The notes: generated from the letters alone by a model not told the origin. Positions 1-12,100 are shown, numbered from the stretch's first letter. The stretch is DNA of 64,000 bases from Armigeres subalbatus (GCF_024139115.2 NC_085140.1:435635260-435699259); one strand, 5' to 3'. Program-made: numbers and translations.

Positions 1-6
1 CTAATA

Positions 7-2222
7 GGGTATCTGTTCCTATATCAATAACAATAAGGCTATGCGCATATGAAATGCATTGATTTGTCACCCAATAATCAAGAAACATGAGAATAATTAT
101 GCTCGGCTAACGTAATTTTCAATTGAAAACAATTTGGTAACTTCAAAAATGAAATTATTATCACATTATAGAAGTATTTAGCTAAAAAACATCATCACCG
201 TCATGTACCTATTTCAATAACATTCAAAAACAGTTAATCCTATGCTTGTACCTATATCAATAATACTGTTTCCAACATAAAATACGCACACTATTACTTG
301 TGTGTATATGTAACTATATGATTGCAGTGATGCCGAATTCTTCAATGTTTTGTATTTGAGTTGAAATATAATTACAAAATTGCAGTTTTTGTTGTAGTTT
401 TTCAACTTATCAGTTTAATTTTATGTTTGTCATAGATTGTCTTTTCGATACACCTTATTTTACAAACATAAAAGTTGAATTTCACAGTGAAAGTTCATTC
501 AAGCATTTTTGAAATAAAAATCTAGGTCGGCAACCCTGGAGAGTACTGCAAGCCATGTAAACAGTTTGGAATACGAACAAGGATAATTTAGACGTTGTTC
601 GAAATAAACCTATATAAAACTATAGGAAATCGCGTTGGTTTTCAAATATAATTATGTTTATGAGTAATTCTCGCTGAAACCGGGCCACTATTTGCACGAG
701 GTTCTTAAAAATGCCTAAATTTATATTCTTTGGAAAGCTTTCGGCGAGTATATTAAGGTTTCGAGTAAAATTCTTCAGAAAGATGAACCGCTCGTTAGTT
801 ATACACGAAATCATTTTAATGGACCCCTCGATTTTTGTCAATTCTTGACTCACCAAAACTATCATAACTCCAACATTCCTCAACCGATCATAGAGATCAG
901 CATATCGTTGGAAAGAAGAAGAGTGTATCCTCAATTTGCAATAATAAAAATATAAGCAGCCATATTGAATTTGGCCGCCATCTTGGATTTCTTTTTGGAA
1001 ACTATTTTTCCGCCAGGTTTGCAACCACCAATTTTTAATATTAATACATCGATGAAAAGCTTAGCTTATATTGTTTATTGTGTCCAAAAATCTCAGGTGT
1101 ATGTTTTTTCTATCAAAAGTTATGTACGATTTACCAAATTATATTTTGAAGGGCCATCTGACCAACGAACATAATTTTTATGGTTAACATGGTACTACGA
1201 CGTCAGTTCCTTGATTTCATATACTATTCTAAGCCAAATATGTTTCAAAAATGAAAAGCATATCTACAACAGTATTTCATTTTAAGGGCTCAAAAATTTT
1301 GAGCATAACGGAGTCGTATTCAAGTTGTTGTATTAAATAATTCAAGAATTTTGGTATTGGTGAATCGTACATAACTTTTGTTAGAAAAAACATACACCTG
1401 AGATTTTTGGACACAATACACAATATAAGCTAAGCTTTTCATCGATGTATTAATATTCAAAATTGGTGGTTGCAAACCTGGCGGAAAAATAGTTTTCAAA
1501 AAGAAATCCAAGATGGCGGCCAAATTCAATACGGCTGCTTATATTTTTATTATTGCAAATTGAGGATATACTCTTCCTCTTTCCAACGATATGCTGATTT
1601 CTATGATCGGTTGAAAAATGTTGGAGTTATGACAGTTTTGGTGAGTCAAGAATTGACAAAAATCGAGGGGTCCAATAAAATGATTTTGTATATTACTAAC
1701 GAGGGGTTCATCTTTCTGAAGAATTCAACTCGGATCCTTAATATACTCGCCGCTTTAGCTTTCGAAAAAATATAAATTTAGGCATTTTTAAGGACCTCGT
1801 GCAAATAGTGGCCCGGTTTCAGCGAGAATTACTCTTATAGTGAAAATGTGATGTGCTTTATGTGTTGTAAAGTGAATTTTTAAAGGATACATTTGTGTTA
1901 GCCTGAAATTGAGTGGAAAACAACGGCGTGAAAACAGATGAATCTGCTAGTAGCAATCGAGCAGTGCATAAAACCAACAGTTCAGAGGTAGGAAAATGAA
2001 AATAAAAGTGCTTTATAATTTTATCTTTTAATAATTTGATTCTTGTGCATCAACACATTACTTAAACAAAATCTTGAATAATATTCCAAACATTCAAGAA
2101 TGTGTTCCATCCATTATTATGTACATACGATGTGAGAAATTGTAATTAAATTGATTTTTTATTCGGTTTATCGACGGTTGGGATTAATATACGGGCTGTT
2201 ATTAATATGGGAACAGATACCC
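7..2222. mobile_element. 2.2-kb terminal-inverted-repeat element with long internal hairpin
   Basis: The ends are inverted copies: gggtatctgttcc at the left and its complement at 2208-2222, each bordered by TA (5-6 and 2223-2224), as expected for a TA-target element. Inside, about 662-1136 and 1355-1841 are inverted copies of each other (arms of roughly 480 bp) around a ~220-bp spacer. Open frames in the two arms mirror one another and resemble no known protein. The left 300 bp also contains several short copies of a 'gtaccta-t-tcaataa' subrepeat. No transposase is visible, so this is a non-autonomous foldback-type element. The left flank is cut by the window edge, so the target-site duplication cannot be fully checked. 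Confidence 0.6.
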
Positions 2223-2279
2223 TATGTCGTTTCACCAAACAAACCATTTTACTAAAGCACATCTGTTCTAAAATTATTT

Positions 2280-4330
2280 TGCCGAAAATGTCATTTGGTC
2301 GAACAATTCCTTTGGCAAAAAAAAAAGTTGGCCGAACAGCTCAATTGGCCGAAAGGGTTCTTTGGCCGAAATGAGCATTCGGCTGGAAGTGACGTTCGAC
2401 TGAATTGATCATTTTGCCAAAAAAAATCGTTTAGCTATATAGGTCAGTTAGGGTGTCGACTACCTGAAAAAACCTGGAAAACCTGTAATTATCAGGGAAT
2501 TATTGTCAACCTGGAAAAATCGGGGAATTATCAGGGAATTCGTGAACGAATCAGGGAAATCAGCAAGAGACGATGTGTACATGTTTTCTTCATATCACCT
2601 CATAGCTCAAGAGAAGCATTCCATACACACTTCAATTCCATACTTTTACGATTGCCGAGCAGCAGTGATCTCGGTAATGATTTCTACGAATCTCGGTTAA
2701 AATTCACCGGAAATTCGAAATTTGAAAATTTATTCCAAAATTTCTACGACCTTAATTCCTTCGAAAATTTATTTAGATTTTTTTCAAAAATTGTTCCTCA
2801 AGGAATCATTAAATTTTAGTACCTGTCATAAGACAGTTGAAATCGAATCGAAACGAATCCGCGTCGTTTTTTTTTTGCAAATCTATGTACTTGCTGGCAG
2901 TAGCGCTGTTTTTACTTCAATCTCCCCCTTCTTTTCTTAATTTACTATTAGTAACCCTTAAAAGGTAACTAACATATTCGTTTAACTTAATCAAAGACGG
3001 TGTAGTCGTTTTCACTAAATTTAAAAAAAAACAATCGCATCACAATTGGAAATATTTTCAAAAACCTTAAGGAAATGTTGGATAGAATTTCTAAAGGAAT
3101 TCTTAATACCATCTACGCAGAAAACTTGAGAAAGTTAACAATGCTAGAAATTTCAGAATTCAGATTTTTTTCTGAAATTCCTTTCGGAGTTTATTCAGAC
3201 ATTCTATAGTAATTTATTTGGAAATTTCTAGAATTTCGTCATAAAATTTTAGGAAGAATTTTTGGAGAAAATTTCGAATAAATTACTCAAGAATTTTCGA
3301 AGAAATGAAATTTTCAAGGGAAAGAATTTTGCTGCGCAGAAGGAATTTCTTGAAGAACATTTAAAGGAATTTTCGGAGCAATTCCAAAAATAATTTCCAG
3401 AAATTCAAAAAGAAATCCTTAAAATAAAAATTTCAAAGATTTTCCATATGTTTTTTGAAATTTCTAAATGAATTTTCCGGAAGAATTCCATAAGAGAAGG
3501 TTAAGGTTTAATGTTTTGAGGTCTAATGATTTTTCCAAATTAATTTTCGAACGAATTTCCGGAGAAGTGAATTCATGAAGGTATTAATAAATTTCTAGAA
3601 GAATTTCTAATGGAATTCCTGAAGAAATTTTTGAAAAAGTTTCTGATAGAATCCATGAAAGAATTTCTGAAAGAAATTAACGATAGAATTCCTTGAAGTA
3701 TTTACAAAAAACAGTCGGGAGGATTTCCGTTGAAATTTCTGGAAAGATTTCTAAGATAACACCTTAATGAATTTTTCAAGAAATTTCTGAAGAAACTCTT
3801 TCCACAATTTCCAGACGACAAATTGCAATAAAAAATCGTAGAGTTTGAAACTGCTCAAAGTAAGCCAAGAAAGTATTTTAGCATTTATTATTACAATTTT
3901 TTCGGTCAAATTACCAATTCGATCGAATGAGCCTTTCAGCTGTTTGTAGCTTCCGTCAAATGTCATTTTCCGTTTGGCCAAAAAGTTGTTTGGCCGAAAG
4001 ACCATTTGACCGAACATGTTATTAGGTCAAAAGGATGGGTATTTTTGACCATATTATTCATTCAGTAATCAAAATTTGGCTGTTGGACCAAATTACATTT
4101 TAATCTATTCGACCAAGTGATGTATTACGGAAGTGTGCTTTTCGGCTAAATTATCAATTCGGTCGTATGTCACTTTGGCCACATTTTTTTTATGATCGAA
4201 CTGTTTTCCGGTTTGCCCAAACGTTTATTTCAGTCAAATACAATTTGGCGTGATGATTTTCGACTTAATGTATCATTCGGCCAAATGGCTTTCCGCCAAA
4301 TGACTTTCAGTCAAACAATCATACCTCTTT
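2280..4330. repeat. degenerate simple-repeat tract (ttggccgaa and gaatttc types)
   Basis: Two blocks (about 2280-2440 and 3900-4330) are built of degenerate 'tttggccgaa'/'ttcggtcaaa' words. The DNA between them (about 3040-3780) is degenerate 'gaatttctgaag' sequence in imperfect 12-24 bp steps. The same gaatttc class continues at 4330-4880. I see no gene. A short frame at 2503-2700 and the reverse frame 3751-4017 are products of the simple repeats. Confidence 0.5.
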
Positions 4331-4903
4331 TTGGACAATCCAAAGAAATTCCTTAAAAAATCCGTTTTTTTTTTCGTTGAAAACCAAACAGTTCTCCGTA
4401 AAAATTTTAAAAAAATCACGTTTTCAAATCAAATTTTGGTAAAAAATTCGAAAAATTTACCGTAGAAATTCCGAACAATTTTTATAGAAAATTAAAAAAA
4501 TCTCGTGCAAATTCCAATGAATTTCCTATGAAAGTTTCAAACAATTTGCCGTTGAAATCCATTTTTTTTGTTAATGTCCATATTTAGAATAATCTCCCGG
4601 GAAAAATCTGAAGAATTTTCTATATAAATTTCGAAGAATACTAAACAGAAATTTTCCGAACATTTCCCTGTAGAAACTTGAAACAGTTTCACTTGGAAAT
4701 TCCAAAGTGCTTTCTTGGAAACTCCAAATAATTCTCAAAACTTCCAAGTAGTTGCAATGGAAAATTTGAAAATAATTATCAAATGAATATTTTGTAGAAG
4801 CTCAGACAATTTTTGGGAGAAGTTCATCAGTTTTTTTTTTTTCGATGATATTCAAATAATTTTGCCGTTGATGTTTGAAAATAAAATAAAACTTGAGAAC
4901 CAT

Positions 4904-5458
4904 CCCGATCAAGAATGCATAACAAAATTATAACAAGGGGAGTTATTTATTTCAGAAAAATAATGTAACAAAATGTGTTATAAAATTGGCTGGCTAGTTG
5001 TTAAAATAACAAAAATTATATCAAAATTCCCTCTAGCCGTAACATAATTATATCAGAGGTTGTTACCTTCATTTCAACATTATAACAACCGTTGATATGA
5101 TTGTGAGGTACACAAATCTACTTTCATGGTAATTGCCTACATCACGTTTAAAAATGTGGTACGCTACAACGCCGGATTTCCATCCATAATGTAGGCAATT
5201 AACTTTGTACTAGCTATTAACATCGAACATTGATTCAAGTTATACTGGAGGTGATTACCTCAGCTTTTTTCCAATATCAAAAATTGTAGGCAATTATTTT
5301 GTGTAAATATACATAACTAATGTTGTTATAATTTTGATATGAAATAAAACTGGCCGAAGACACATTTTTATCGAATTATCTAATTATAACACACGTTGTT
5401 TTAAATAACAACAAATGATAGAATTGAGTTATAATTTTGTTATGTATTCTTGATCGGG
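4904..5458. mobile_element. MITE with ~31-bp TIRs
   Basis: The left end reads cccgatcaagaatgcataac and continues into an aaaattataac run. The right end, read in reverse complement, is the same with one difference in the first 31 bases. The element is ~555 bp, AT-rich and has no coding potential, which fits a miniature inverted-repeat element. 'at' borders both ends, but a clear target-site duplication is not obvious. It was probably mobilised by an unrelated autonomous transposon. Confidence 0.65.
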
Positions 5459-5508
5459 ATATATCCATTCAAATAAAACTTACCATAAAACTCTGCATCA
5501 TTGTATAT

Positions 5509-6208
5509 TAGGGTGGCTCAAATTAGTATGGGAAAAACTTTTTTCATTTTTTTTTATGGGCCGCCCTCTTATTCGGTTCTATTTGATGCCCTAATGCTTT
5601 GGACAAAATTTCAGCCAAATCGGTTAACGTTTGGGCGGTGCTAAACTCGTTGAAAGTTTAAATAGAAAAATGTATGCAGAAACATCCAAAAACAGTGAAT
5701 TGCAGTTGGACGGCACAACTTACGATGAAGAATTATGATACTCATTCAGATCTTGAAGAATTTAATACAGAATGTTATGCAGAAAACCGCGAGAAGATTA
5801 GAGTTTGGCCGGCGAAGTTATCAGCATTTCTCTGAAGTGGGGTTTGAGCAAATTTCGTTTCTTTTACCTTTGAAAAGAAATAAATTCACCCCTACAACAC
5901 TCCAGCAAAATGCTAATATCTTTGCCTAATAAACTCTAATTTTCTCGCGATTTTCAGCATAACCTTCTGTATTTAATTCTACAAGAACTGAATGAGTATC
6001 ATGGTTCTTGATCGTAAATTGTGCCGTCTAACTGCAAATCACTGTTTTTGGATGTTTCTGCATACAGTTTTCCATATAAACTTCCAACGAGTTTAGCACC
6101 GCCCAAATGTTGACCGATTTGGTTGAAATTTTGTCCAGAGCATCAAATATGACCGAATAAGAGGGCGGCTCATCAAAAAATTGAAAAAGTGTTTTTTGAG
6201 CCACCCTA
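5509..6208. mobile_element. 700-bp MITE with ~200-bp inverted arms and 8-bp TSD
   Basis: The termini are tagggtggctcaaa and its complement. The inverted similarity extends inward for about 200 bp on each side and includes the 'gggcggtgcta' and 'tgtttttggatgt' words. The element is flanked by a perfect 8-bp direct repeat, ttgtatat, at 5501-5508 and 6209-6216. An 8-bp duplication is typical of hAT-like transposition. The centre carries no transposase, and the short frames at 5735-5929 and 6028-6243 are not recognisable proteins. A TA duplication (5509-5510/6207-6208) is the alternative reading of the ends. Confidence 0.7.
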
Positions 6209-6214
6209 TTGTAT

Positions 6215-7740
6215 ATGTTAGCACACGACCTGCGCATCAACATAAGAAAAGTACCAACAATATTATCTGCACTCTTTGTTATGCAATCATGGACAGAGCT
6301 CGTGCATCAGAAAAGTATCATGAATGGATTTTGCACATCATAACATACATTTTCTAACACTTTACGCAAAGCAATTGCCGATCTTTATCATGCAATCATA
6401 GATAGAGCTTATCAGAAAATATCTTTATCACATCTTAACTTACATTTTCTAAAACTTCACGCAAAGCAACAGCTGATCTTCAATTTTACATCAAAATCAG
6501 AAAAAATTTGAAAAATAGTCTACTACTGGATTTCTAATTAACTCGACGCTCTTGAGTCCGACTCCCACTCGCCGGGACGTATCAGCTTTTTAACTGGATT
6601 CTCTACTCAACACGATCCTCTCGAGTTCGATGCACATTCGCCTGGAAGAACCAGCAGGACTTTTTTAGTCAACTGGGCCCTCTCGAATTCGACGCCCTGA
6701 CTCGATCGAATATTTTAATGTACTTCAACCCATATTTTATTTTTTTTTATTTCAATAGGTATATATTTTTTCTTTATAATTTTAAATTATGGGACCTACT
6801 TCCCCTTTTAGTTCAATAATGATTATTAATTTTAATTCGGCTTCGACTTGACCACTCCACAAACGCGCATCTGTCATCTGATCTGTTGCTCCTCTTTATC
6901 ACCTAAGAAAAACATACCTCTAGAAAAAAGCTACTTTGATATTTTTGAAAGTTGGTGCATTGTGGCGATGAATGTTTTTTTTAGCATGTGCTATTTGTAC
7001 TGTGGATATTTTTTTACATCTATGAGAAGTTTGAAAAATTATCACGAAAGTTCTCATTTTGTTGCAAGGTACAATATAACATTCACCTTGAAAACGTTGA
7101 AAAAAAAAATAATTACCGTTCGTATGTTTTCTTTTCCATACTTGTGTTTTGCAAACTTTTTTTTAATTGGCTTTTGGTTTTGTAACAAATTAAAATGCCA
7201 TTCGTTAAGTTTAATTTCATAGCAATACATATTTCGTTCATTTTACATTCAACATCAAAACAAAATTCCTATCAAAATTTCGATGATCTCATACATGTAC
7301 GTACACTAATTTTAAATCGATTCAAAAGTAATCCGTGCTGTGCCCTGTGCAGTATCATTGGCAAAGAAAAAAAAATAGTCGCGCCTTTATGCTAAAATAA
7401 AAATATTCAACAGCCCTGTGCTGAACGAGTGGTACATACATATATTACACAGCCCTGTTTTGTTGTCATTGCCGCTGAACGTTCTATTGCCTCTTGACGG
7501 AAAGTCACATCATTTCCTCAACTCTACAACTGAAAAACTACTTCTCGACAGCATCTCATAGTGAACTCTATTTATGAATCAGCTACTTAAGGGAAGATCC
7601 ATCAATTACGTAAGGCAAAAATGGACATTTTGAACCCCCCTCCCCCCTATGTCACACTTTTTGTATGAAACATCTAAAAATTTTGTATGGATGGTCACAC
7701 TTCGTCACTGTCACTGTCAAGGTCACTGTCGTATTTTATC
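6215..7740. other. AT-rich stretch without recognisable gene; two small tandem repeats
   Basis: About 6240-6480 holds two imperfect copies of a ~110-bp unit (with 'ttatgcaatcat' and 'ttacgcaaagcaa'). About 6530-6715 holds two to three imperfect copies of a ~75-bp unit with 'actcga' words. The rest is AT-rich. Open frames such as 6848-7222 have no recognisable domain and biased Phe/Lys composition, so I do not call them genes. The stretch around 7590-7700 ('acgtaaggcaaaaatgg', then 'tttttgtatgaaacat') recurs in similar form near 31850, so it belongs to a dispersed repeat. Confidence 0.4.
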
Positions 7741-7769
7741 AGCCTACTGATGTCTTCATTTTTGTACAC

Positions 7770-8012
7770 TTAGTTCAATTTGTGATTCATGCGTCTGCGC
7801 CATTTACCATTTTCCATCACTCCGCTTTTCCGCTCAAGCACTCCGATAATTCGATAGTCTGCATCTCTTAATGTCCATGCTTCATGGCTATACAGGGCGA
7901 CTGGACGAATCAACTGTACAGAACTAGTTTTGTCCGTGTCTGTAGGCTGATGCGAGACTTTAGTTATCACAAGACGAGCCAGCCTTGGACTGAAAGTCCT
8001 AGTTGCCACCAT
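7770..8012 (-). pseudogene. LINE 3' coding fragment (reverse-transcriptase C-terminal region)
   Basis: Read on the - strand, this 80-codon piece contains the words RPVALYSHEAWTL, GVLERK and KWRRRMNHKLN. These match in order the C-terminal segment found in the RTE-like LINEs of this window (RPVVLYGHETWTML ... VFERK ... WRRRMNHEL). It is clearly more diverged than the other LINE copies here, so it is an older relic. It has no start, no upstream reverse-transcriptase core and no visible target-site duplication, and it cannot function alone. Confidence 0.65.
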
Positions 8013-8089
8013 TTACTATATGATAAAGAGTAACTTAAAGGCGATGCTCATACATTCAATTTTCTATCTCATAATCTAAAAACGCTATT

Positions 8090-8330
8090 ACAGAAATTCA
8101 TCCGGAATTTCATGCAATGAATTTGGTTATGCATCTTCAGAATTTACTGAAAATGTTCCGGTATTTATTGCGAAAACTCCAAAAGAATTTCTGTGGAAAC
8201 TCCTCCGTATTTTTTACGTTAACTCAGACAGGCAATTCTGTGGTAAGTTCCTACAAGAATTCCTTATGAAATTTCTACTTGAATTCCATCAAATATCCTA
8301 CAAGAATTCGTACTGATTTTTCACCCTGAA
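8090..8330. repeat. degenerate aattcc-type repeat
   Basis: A short tract of degenerate 'gaattc-tga-aattt' words, the same class as the long tracts at 3040-3780, 12330-12950 and 16930-19215. No gene is seen. Confidence 0.45.
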
Positions 8331-8529
8331 TCTCGTTGGGGAAATTATGGTGAAATTGTTCATCTTATATAGCGGCTCCTAAAACGTTCTTGTTTTGTTT
8401 TTATCCTGACCAGATGTTTTTTCTTGGATTAGTTTTTAAGAGTCATCTGCAGAAATTCGTTCTGAGTCCGTTGGAGTTTCAGGAGACAGGTTTTAGCTTT
8501 TAGCGCAGCTCTCTAAGACCGACATGCCG

Positions 8530-9060
8530 TATTCGATTTGCTTTTAGACAATAAGCTTGCTGTCTAGGGTCAAGCCAAGGTAATCAGCCTCATTGGCTAA
8601 TTGCAGGGTGATTTTACAATCTTCAGGCGTACCATGTTTGGGGCATTCGGAGAGGGGAATGATGATGGCCTGGATCTTCACCACGATCTTCCAGTTGGTG
8701 AGGCACTCAGTCAGGACAGTAAGATTTCTTTGGAGTTTTGCCACTACCTATCCGATCACTCTACCTTGGTAGACAAGAGAGGTGTCATCTGCGAACAGAG
8801 ACAGAATGCCGCCTTCTAAAAGTTCTGGCATGTCGGGGGTGACCACGTTGAACAGCAGAATCCCGAGATTGTAGCTTTGTAGTTTATACACCAGACCATC
8901 ATGCCAAGCATTGTTGAATGCCTTTTAGACATCGAGTAGGGCCACGACGGAGGTTTTTGATACAAACTTGTTCCGAGGACGTTGGTAGCTCGGGTCAGTT
9001 GGACGGTCACGTCGGAACCAAACTGTTCTTTGACTTTGACTCACGTAGTCGGCTGTAAAA
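8530..9060 (-). pseudogene. Jockey-clade-like LINE reverse-transcriptase fragment
   Basis: The - strand, read from 9060 downward, gives in order: a motif-A-like segment (VALLDV, an in-frame stop, then KAFNNAWHDGLVYKL), the catalytic box SLFADDTSLVYQGR at about 8760-8810, and a thumb-like segment with KLQRNL and YLGLTLDSKL. This order and wording are typical of Jockey-clade non-LTR reverse transcriptases. Frame changes and stops separate the pieces, and the part between motif A and the FADD box is shortened. Endonuclease and 3' tail are missing. It is a decayed internal fragment. Confidence 0.7.
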
Positions 9061-9452
9061 GGCCTTTTCGAAAAGCTTGGATAACCCTGGAGAGAAGGCT
9101 GATGAAACGATCACTTTTGGGTGAACGATGGGACGTAGCTGGGACGGAGACACTGATTAAAGATCAGTGAAAAGTGCTCGAAAAAAGTAGTACTCATGTG
9201 TTTTAGTTCGAGGTTCATGTTGCATGGAGTAGGTATTCATGTTTTTCGATGTTTTGATATAGGCCGTCAATTAATCAGCTTAGATTTCCAACTCCCCCGA
9301 GAAATCGTTGGGAGCCAGATAGATGTAGTTCGCATTCTTGTTAATAGCTGCTTCATAAGGATTGACGAAGACCTGTCCAAGATAGTGCAGGCTGATAAAG
9401 TGGCGACCTATTTTGGCAACCTTCACTGCAGAAGTTGTCAAGCGATCCTTAG

Positions 9453-9560
9453 GCCCATTATGGGCCAAACACAATGGGTACGTTTGCGTGCGTTTTGACA
9501 GTTTTTCCATGGGAAAACTGTCAAAACGCACGCAAACGTATCAATTGTGTTTGACCTATT
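9453..9560. repeat. near-perfect short-loop palindrome
   Basis: The sequence gtttgcgtgcgttttgacag (about 9482-9501) is repeated in inverted form at about 9518-9538 around a core near 'ccatggg'. The symmetry continues outward through 'aaacacaat' / 'attgtgttt', giving arms of roughly 45 bp with a few mismatches. The loop is too small for a typical miRNA precursor. It may be the junction of two inverted repeat copies. Confidence 0.6.
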
Positions 9561-10382
9561 ATTGTCCAACGGGATAGAAGGTGGAATTGGCCGAGGCTTG
9601 GATTTATTTATATGGACTCTATTTTAATAAAAAAAAAGCTCAAGATCAAGCAGTGGCCTTCCTCAATATCGATGTTCCAGATTGCGCCGCCGTTACTATT
9701 GCCGCAACTATTGCATTAGGCATGATGTTCGGCATTCAGGTCGCTGGCAATGATGTTGTTGGGAACTGTTAACCTTTTCGTAACCTTCGATAATTATCGT
9801 TCAACCACCCAACACTTGATGTTAAAGCCAATCGGGAAAAAGAATGGTCGGATATTTCACTTCGTTTATTAATGTGGGACGGATCTTCTTCGGGAGTGTT
9901 CTGGCGCAAGCCTTCCTCCGGATTTCCAGAAATTCCGCTCGCTTTGGTAGCCCTTGGAGGTGGCCCAATATTTTTCGCCACACTGGACGTACTTTGGCTA
10001 CTTCTTCTTGTTTACTTGTTAATTCAATCTTTTCTCCCTGATCGATTAGGTGAGGTTCACAGCACTTGTTGCATCGGGTGCCAATCTGCCTTTCACAAAC
10101 ACTTGCAGACACTTCTTCTTTCGCTCAGCATAGAAAAAAATAATGAAAAAATAAAGACGTAGAAAATTACAGTGTTCTGAGCATACATGGATCTTTTCCA
10201 ACAAATTCGTCCTAAATGTATGCAATTTCTATAGCATTATGACACTAAATCGTGAGAGTGACATAATGCAATACAAATTGCATACATCCAGGTGATAATA
10301 TCGTTAAATTTACGCTCTATTTGGAAATCCCTTTATGTGCATTACTTTCGTATAAATTTCAACAACGTTTTCTATCTGTATG
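9561..10382. other. no recognisable gene; weak frames only
   Basis: A 96-codon frame on the - strand (9822-10112) and a 100-codon frame upstream on the + strand (9196-9498) overlap frames on the opposite strand and show no recognisable domain. The base composition is slightly more GC-rich than the surroundings, so a decayed mobile-element ORF is possible. I see no TIR or tail that would delimit one. Confidence 0.3.
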
Positions 10383-10390
10383 GTTGAAAC

Positions 10391-10572
10391 CAAGATTTTT
10401 TTATGTACAGGTTATCCGACTTCGTCAGTAGATGGGAATAACCAGCGCGGGGGGGAAACATACATTTTCAGTGCAAAACTTAAACAAACGAGCATAAATT
10501 CCATACAAAAATCCAAGATGGCTGAGTTGGGGATATTGAAAAGTCGGATAACCTGTACATAAAAAAATCTTG
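10391..10572. mobile_element. 182-bp MITE with 8-bp TSD
   Basis: The ends are inverted copies of about 32 bp that start caagattttttta and continue with tgtacaggttatccgact. A perfect 8-bp direct repeat, gttgaaac, flanks them at 10383-10390 and 10573-10580. The interior has no coding capacity. The 8-bp duplication points to mobilisation by a hAT-like transposase. The element interrupts sequence that otherwise reads straight through (a ggttgaaac-tgctacattctcc junction), so the empty site can be inferred. Confidence 0.8.
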
Positions 10573-10598
10573 GTTGAAACTGCTACATTCTCCGTTTT

Positions 10599-10823
10599 AT
10601 GTTCGGTGGGTTGCCGGCGTCATTGACTGGCTTCGGCAAAAAAATGTTGCTCGAAAGAAGCTGTTTGGAGAGATTGCATGCAGTTCCAACTGCAGAGCGC
10701 TACGGCACCTTATTTGCGACCGATTTGGTCACCGTGTCCCCCATGCTGAGATCAGACGGACGGAACGCCATCGTCAAGCGGGAACGAACGAGAAAACAAG
10801 AAGAAACTTATCAGACATGCTGA
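10599..10823 (+). other. unassigned open frame of 74 codons
   Basis: The frame starts MFGGLPASLTGFGKK and ends in a basic tail with KRERTRKQEE. A second frame (10574-10846) overlaps it on the same strand. The stretch is more GC-rich than its flanks, which gives it some coding look, but I recognise no domain and see no splice context or promoter. It could be an exon remnant, a retrocopy fragment or chance. The 182-bp MITE lies 27 bp upstream. Confidence 0.2.
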
Positions 10824-10950
10824 GAAATAAGATAATGCTTTTTTAAATATTGTAGCAAAACAAAATACACAATTAATCTTTAACCTTTCCGTCTCTAACG
10901 TTTGTTTCTAAGGGGCTTTCAAATTGAATTTCTTTCAGTTTCAAATTAAT

Positions 10951-12100
10951 AATTAAAACTGCTGTAAAACCACAGTTCTTGACCGATTCCTTCGCAACAA
11001 ATTGCATTACATCTGGTTGAATCCAAATATTCGAATAATTTTGGATTTGGGTAAATCCTCAGTACGGTTCCAAAATTATTCCTGAATTCGTAGAGGTCAG
11101 TTGTCCCCGGAAAAAGTGGCCAGTGACAGCTCAAACTTCATGATTTCACAAAGCAATAAGTGTGGCACAGGATCTCTGAAAATATTATTTCCATTAAATA
11201 GGAATGATATTTTTAGGGTTGCTGTGCCACACGGGTTCAATTAGGCCACATCCTAAATCGAGTCTAAATAGGTCGTGTGACACCTCAAACTTGGACGATG
11301 TGGCCGGATTGAACCCGAATGGCCCAGGACCCTGAAAATACCATTCCCATAATTGATTTGAGAAATCATGAAGTTTGAGGTGTCACACGACGTGCTTTGA
11401 CTTAATTTAGGAAATGACCATTCCACAGTTCTTTCGGTTGCCAAAGAGACCTACGAATGTAATTTCCAACATTTGTTTTCAAATCATGTAGTTTGAGGTG
11501 TCATACGACATATTTTGACTCAATTGGGAAAATGTCCATTCCATAGGTCCTCCGGATTGTGGTCGATGCGACCGGATTGGATCCAAAAGGCCCAGGAGCC
11601 CTTGCCATTTTTTTTTTATTATGTCATGAAGTTTGAGTTACACACACGACATATTTTGATTTATTTTTAAAACTGGCCATTTTTGTGTTCCATGAGGTGT
11701 AAAGATATCATTTCCAGCATTGCTTTTTATAATCATGAAGTTTGGGGTGCCAGACGACCTATTTTGACACAATTTAGGGAATGGCCATTCCAGCGGTCCT
11801 CCGGAATAGTCGATGCGGCTGGATTAAACCCGAATGGCCCAGGAACCCTGCAAATATCATTCCCATCATTATTTTGTGAAATCGTGAAGTTTGAGGTGTC
11901 ACACGACCTGCTTTGACTTAAATTTGTAATTGGCCACTTTTTCCGGGGACAACCGACCCCAACGGATTCCAGAATTCTGGAACCGTATTGAGCATGAACC
12001 TGAAATCAATATGAATTGGAAATTGGGATCCATCCAGATGGAATGCAAGTTGTTGCAAAGGAATCGGTAGAGATATCTGGTTTTCACAGCAGTTTTAATT
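10951..12100. mobile_element. 1.15-kb TIR element with internal ~100-150-bp repeats
   Basis: The left end aattaaaactgctgt and the right end (its complement, 12086-12100) begin inverted arms of about 170-190 bp that share 'ccgattcctt', 'gcattacatctgg' and 'tccccggaaaaagtggcca' with moderate divergence. Between the arms the unit 'aagtttgaggtgtcacacgac' followed by 'atggccattcca...ggtcc' recurs: one inverted copy near 11272 and direct copies near 11380, 11488, 11628, 11737 and 11890, at irregular spacing. No transposase is visible. It fits a non-autonomous DNA element with amplified subterminal repeats. No clear target-site duplication was found. Confidence 0.6.

Noticed and set aside
6848..7222. 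124-codon frame in AT-rich DNA
   Set aside because: A second frame overlaps it, the composition is Phe/Leu/Lys-biased as expected by chance in AT-rich DNA, and no domain or splice signal was recognised.
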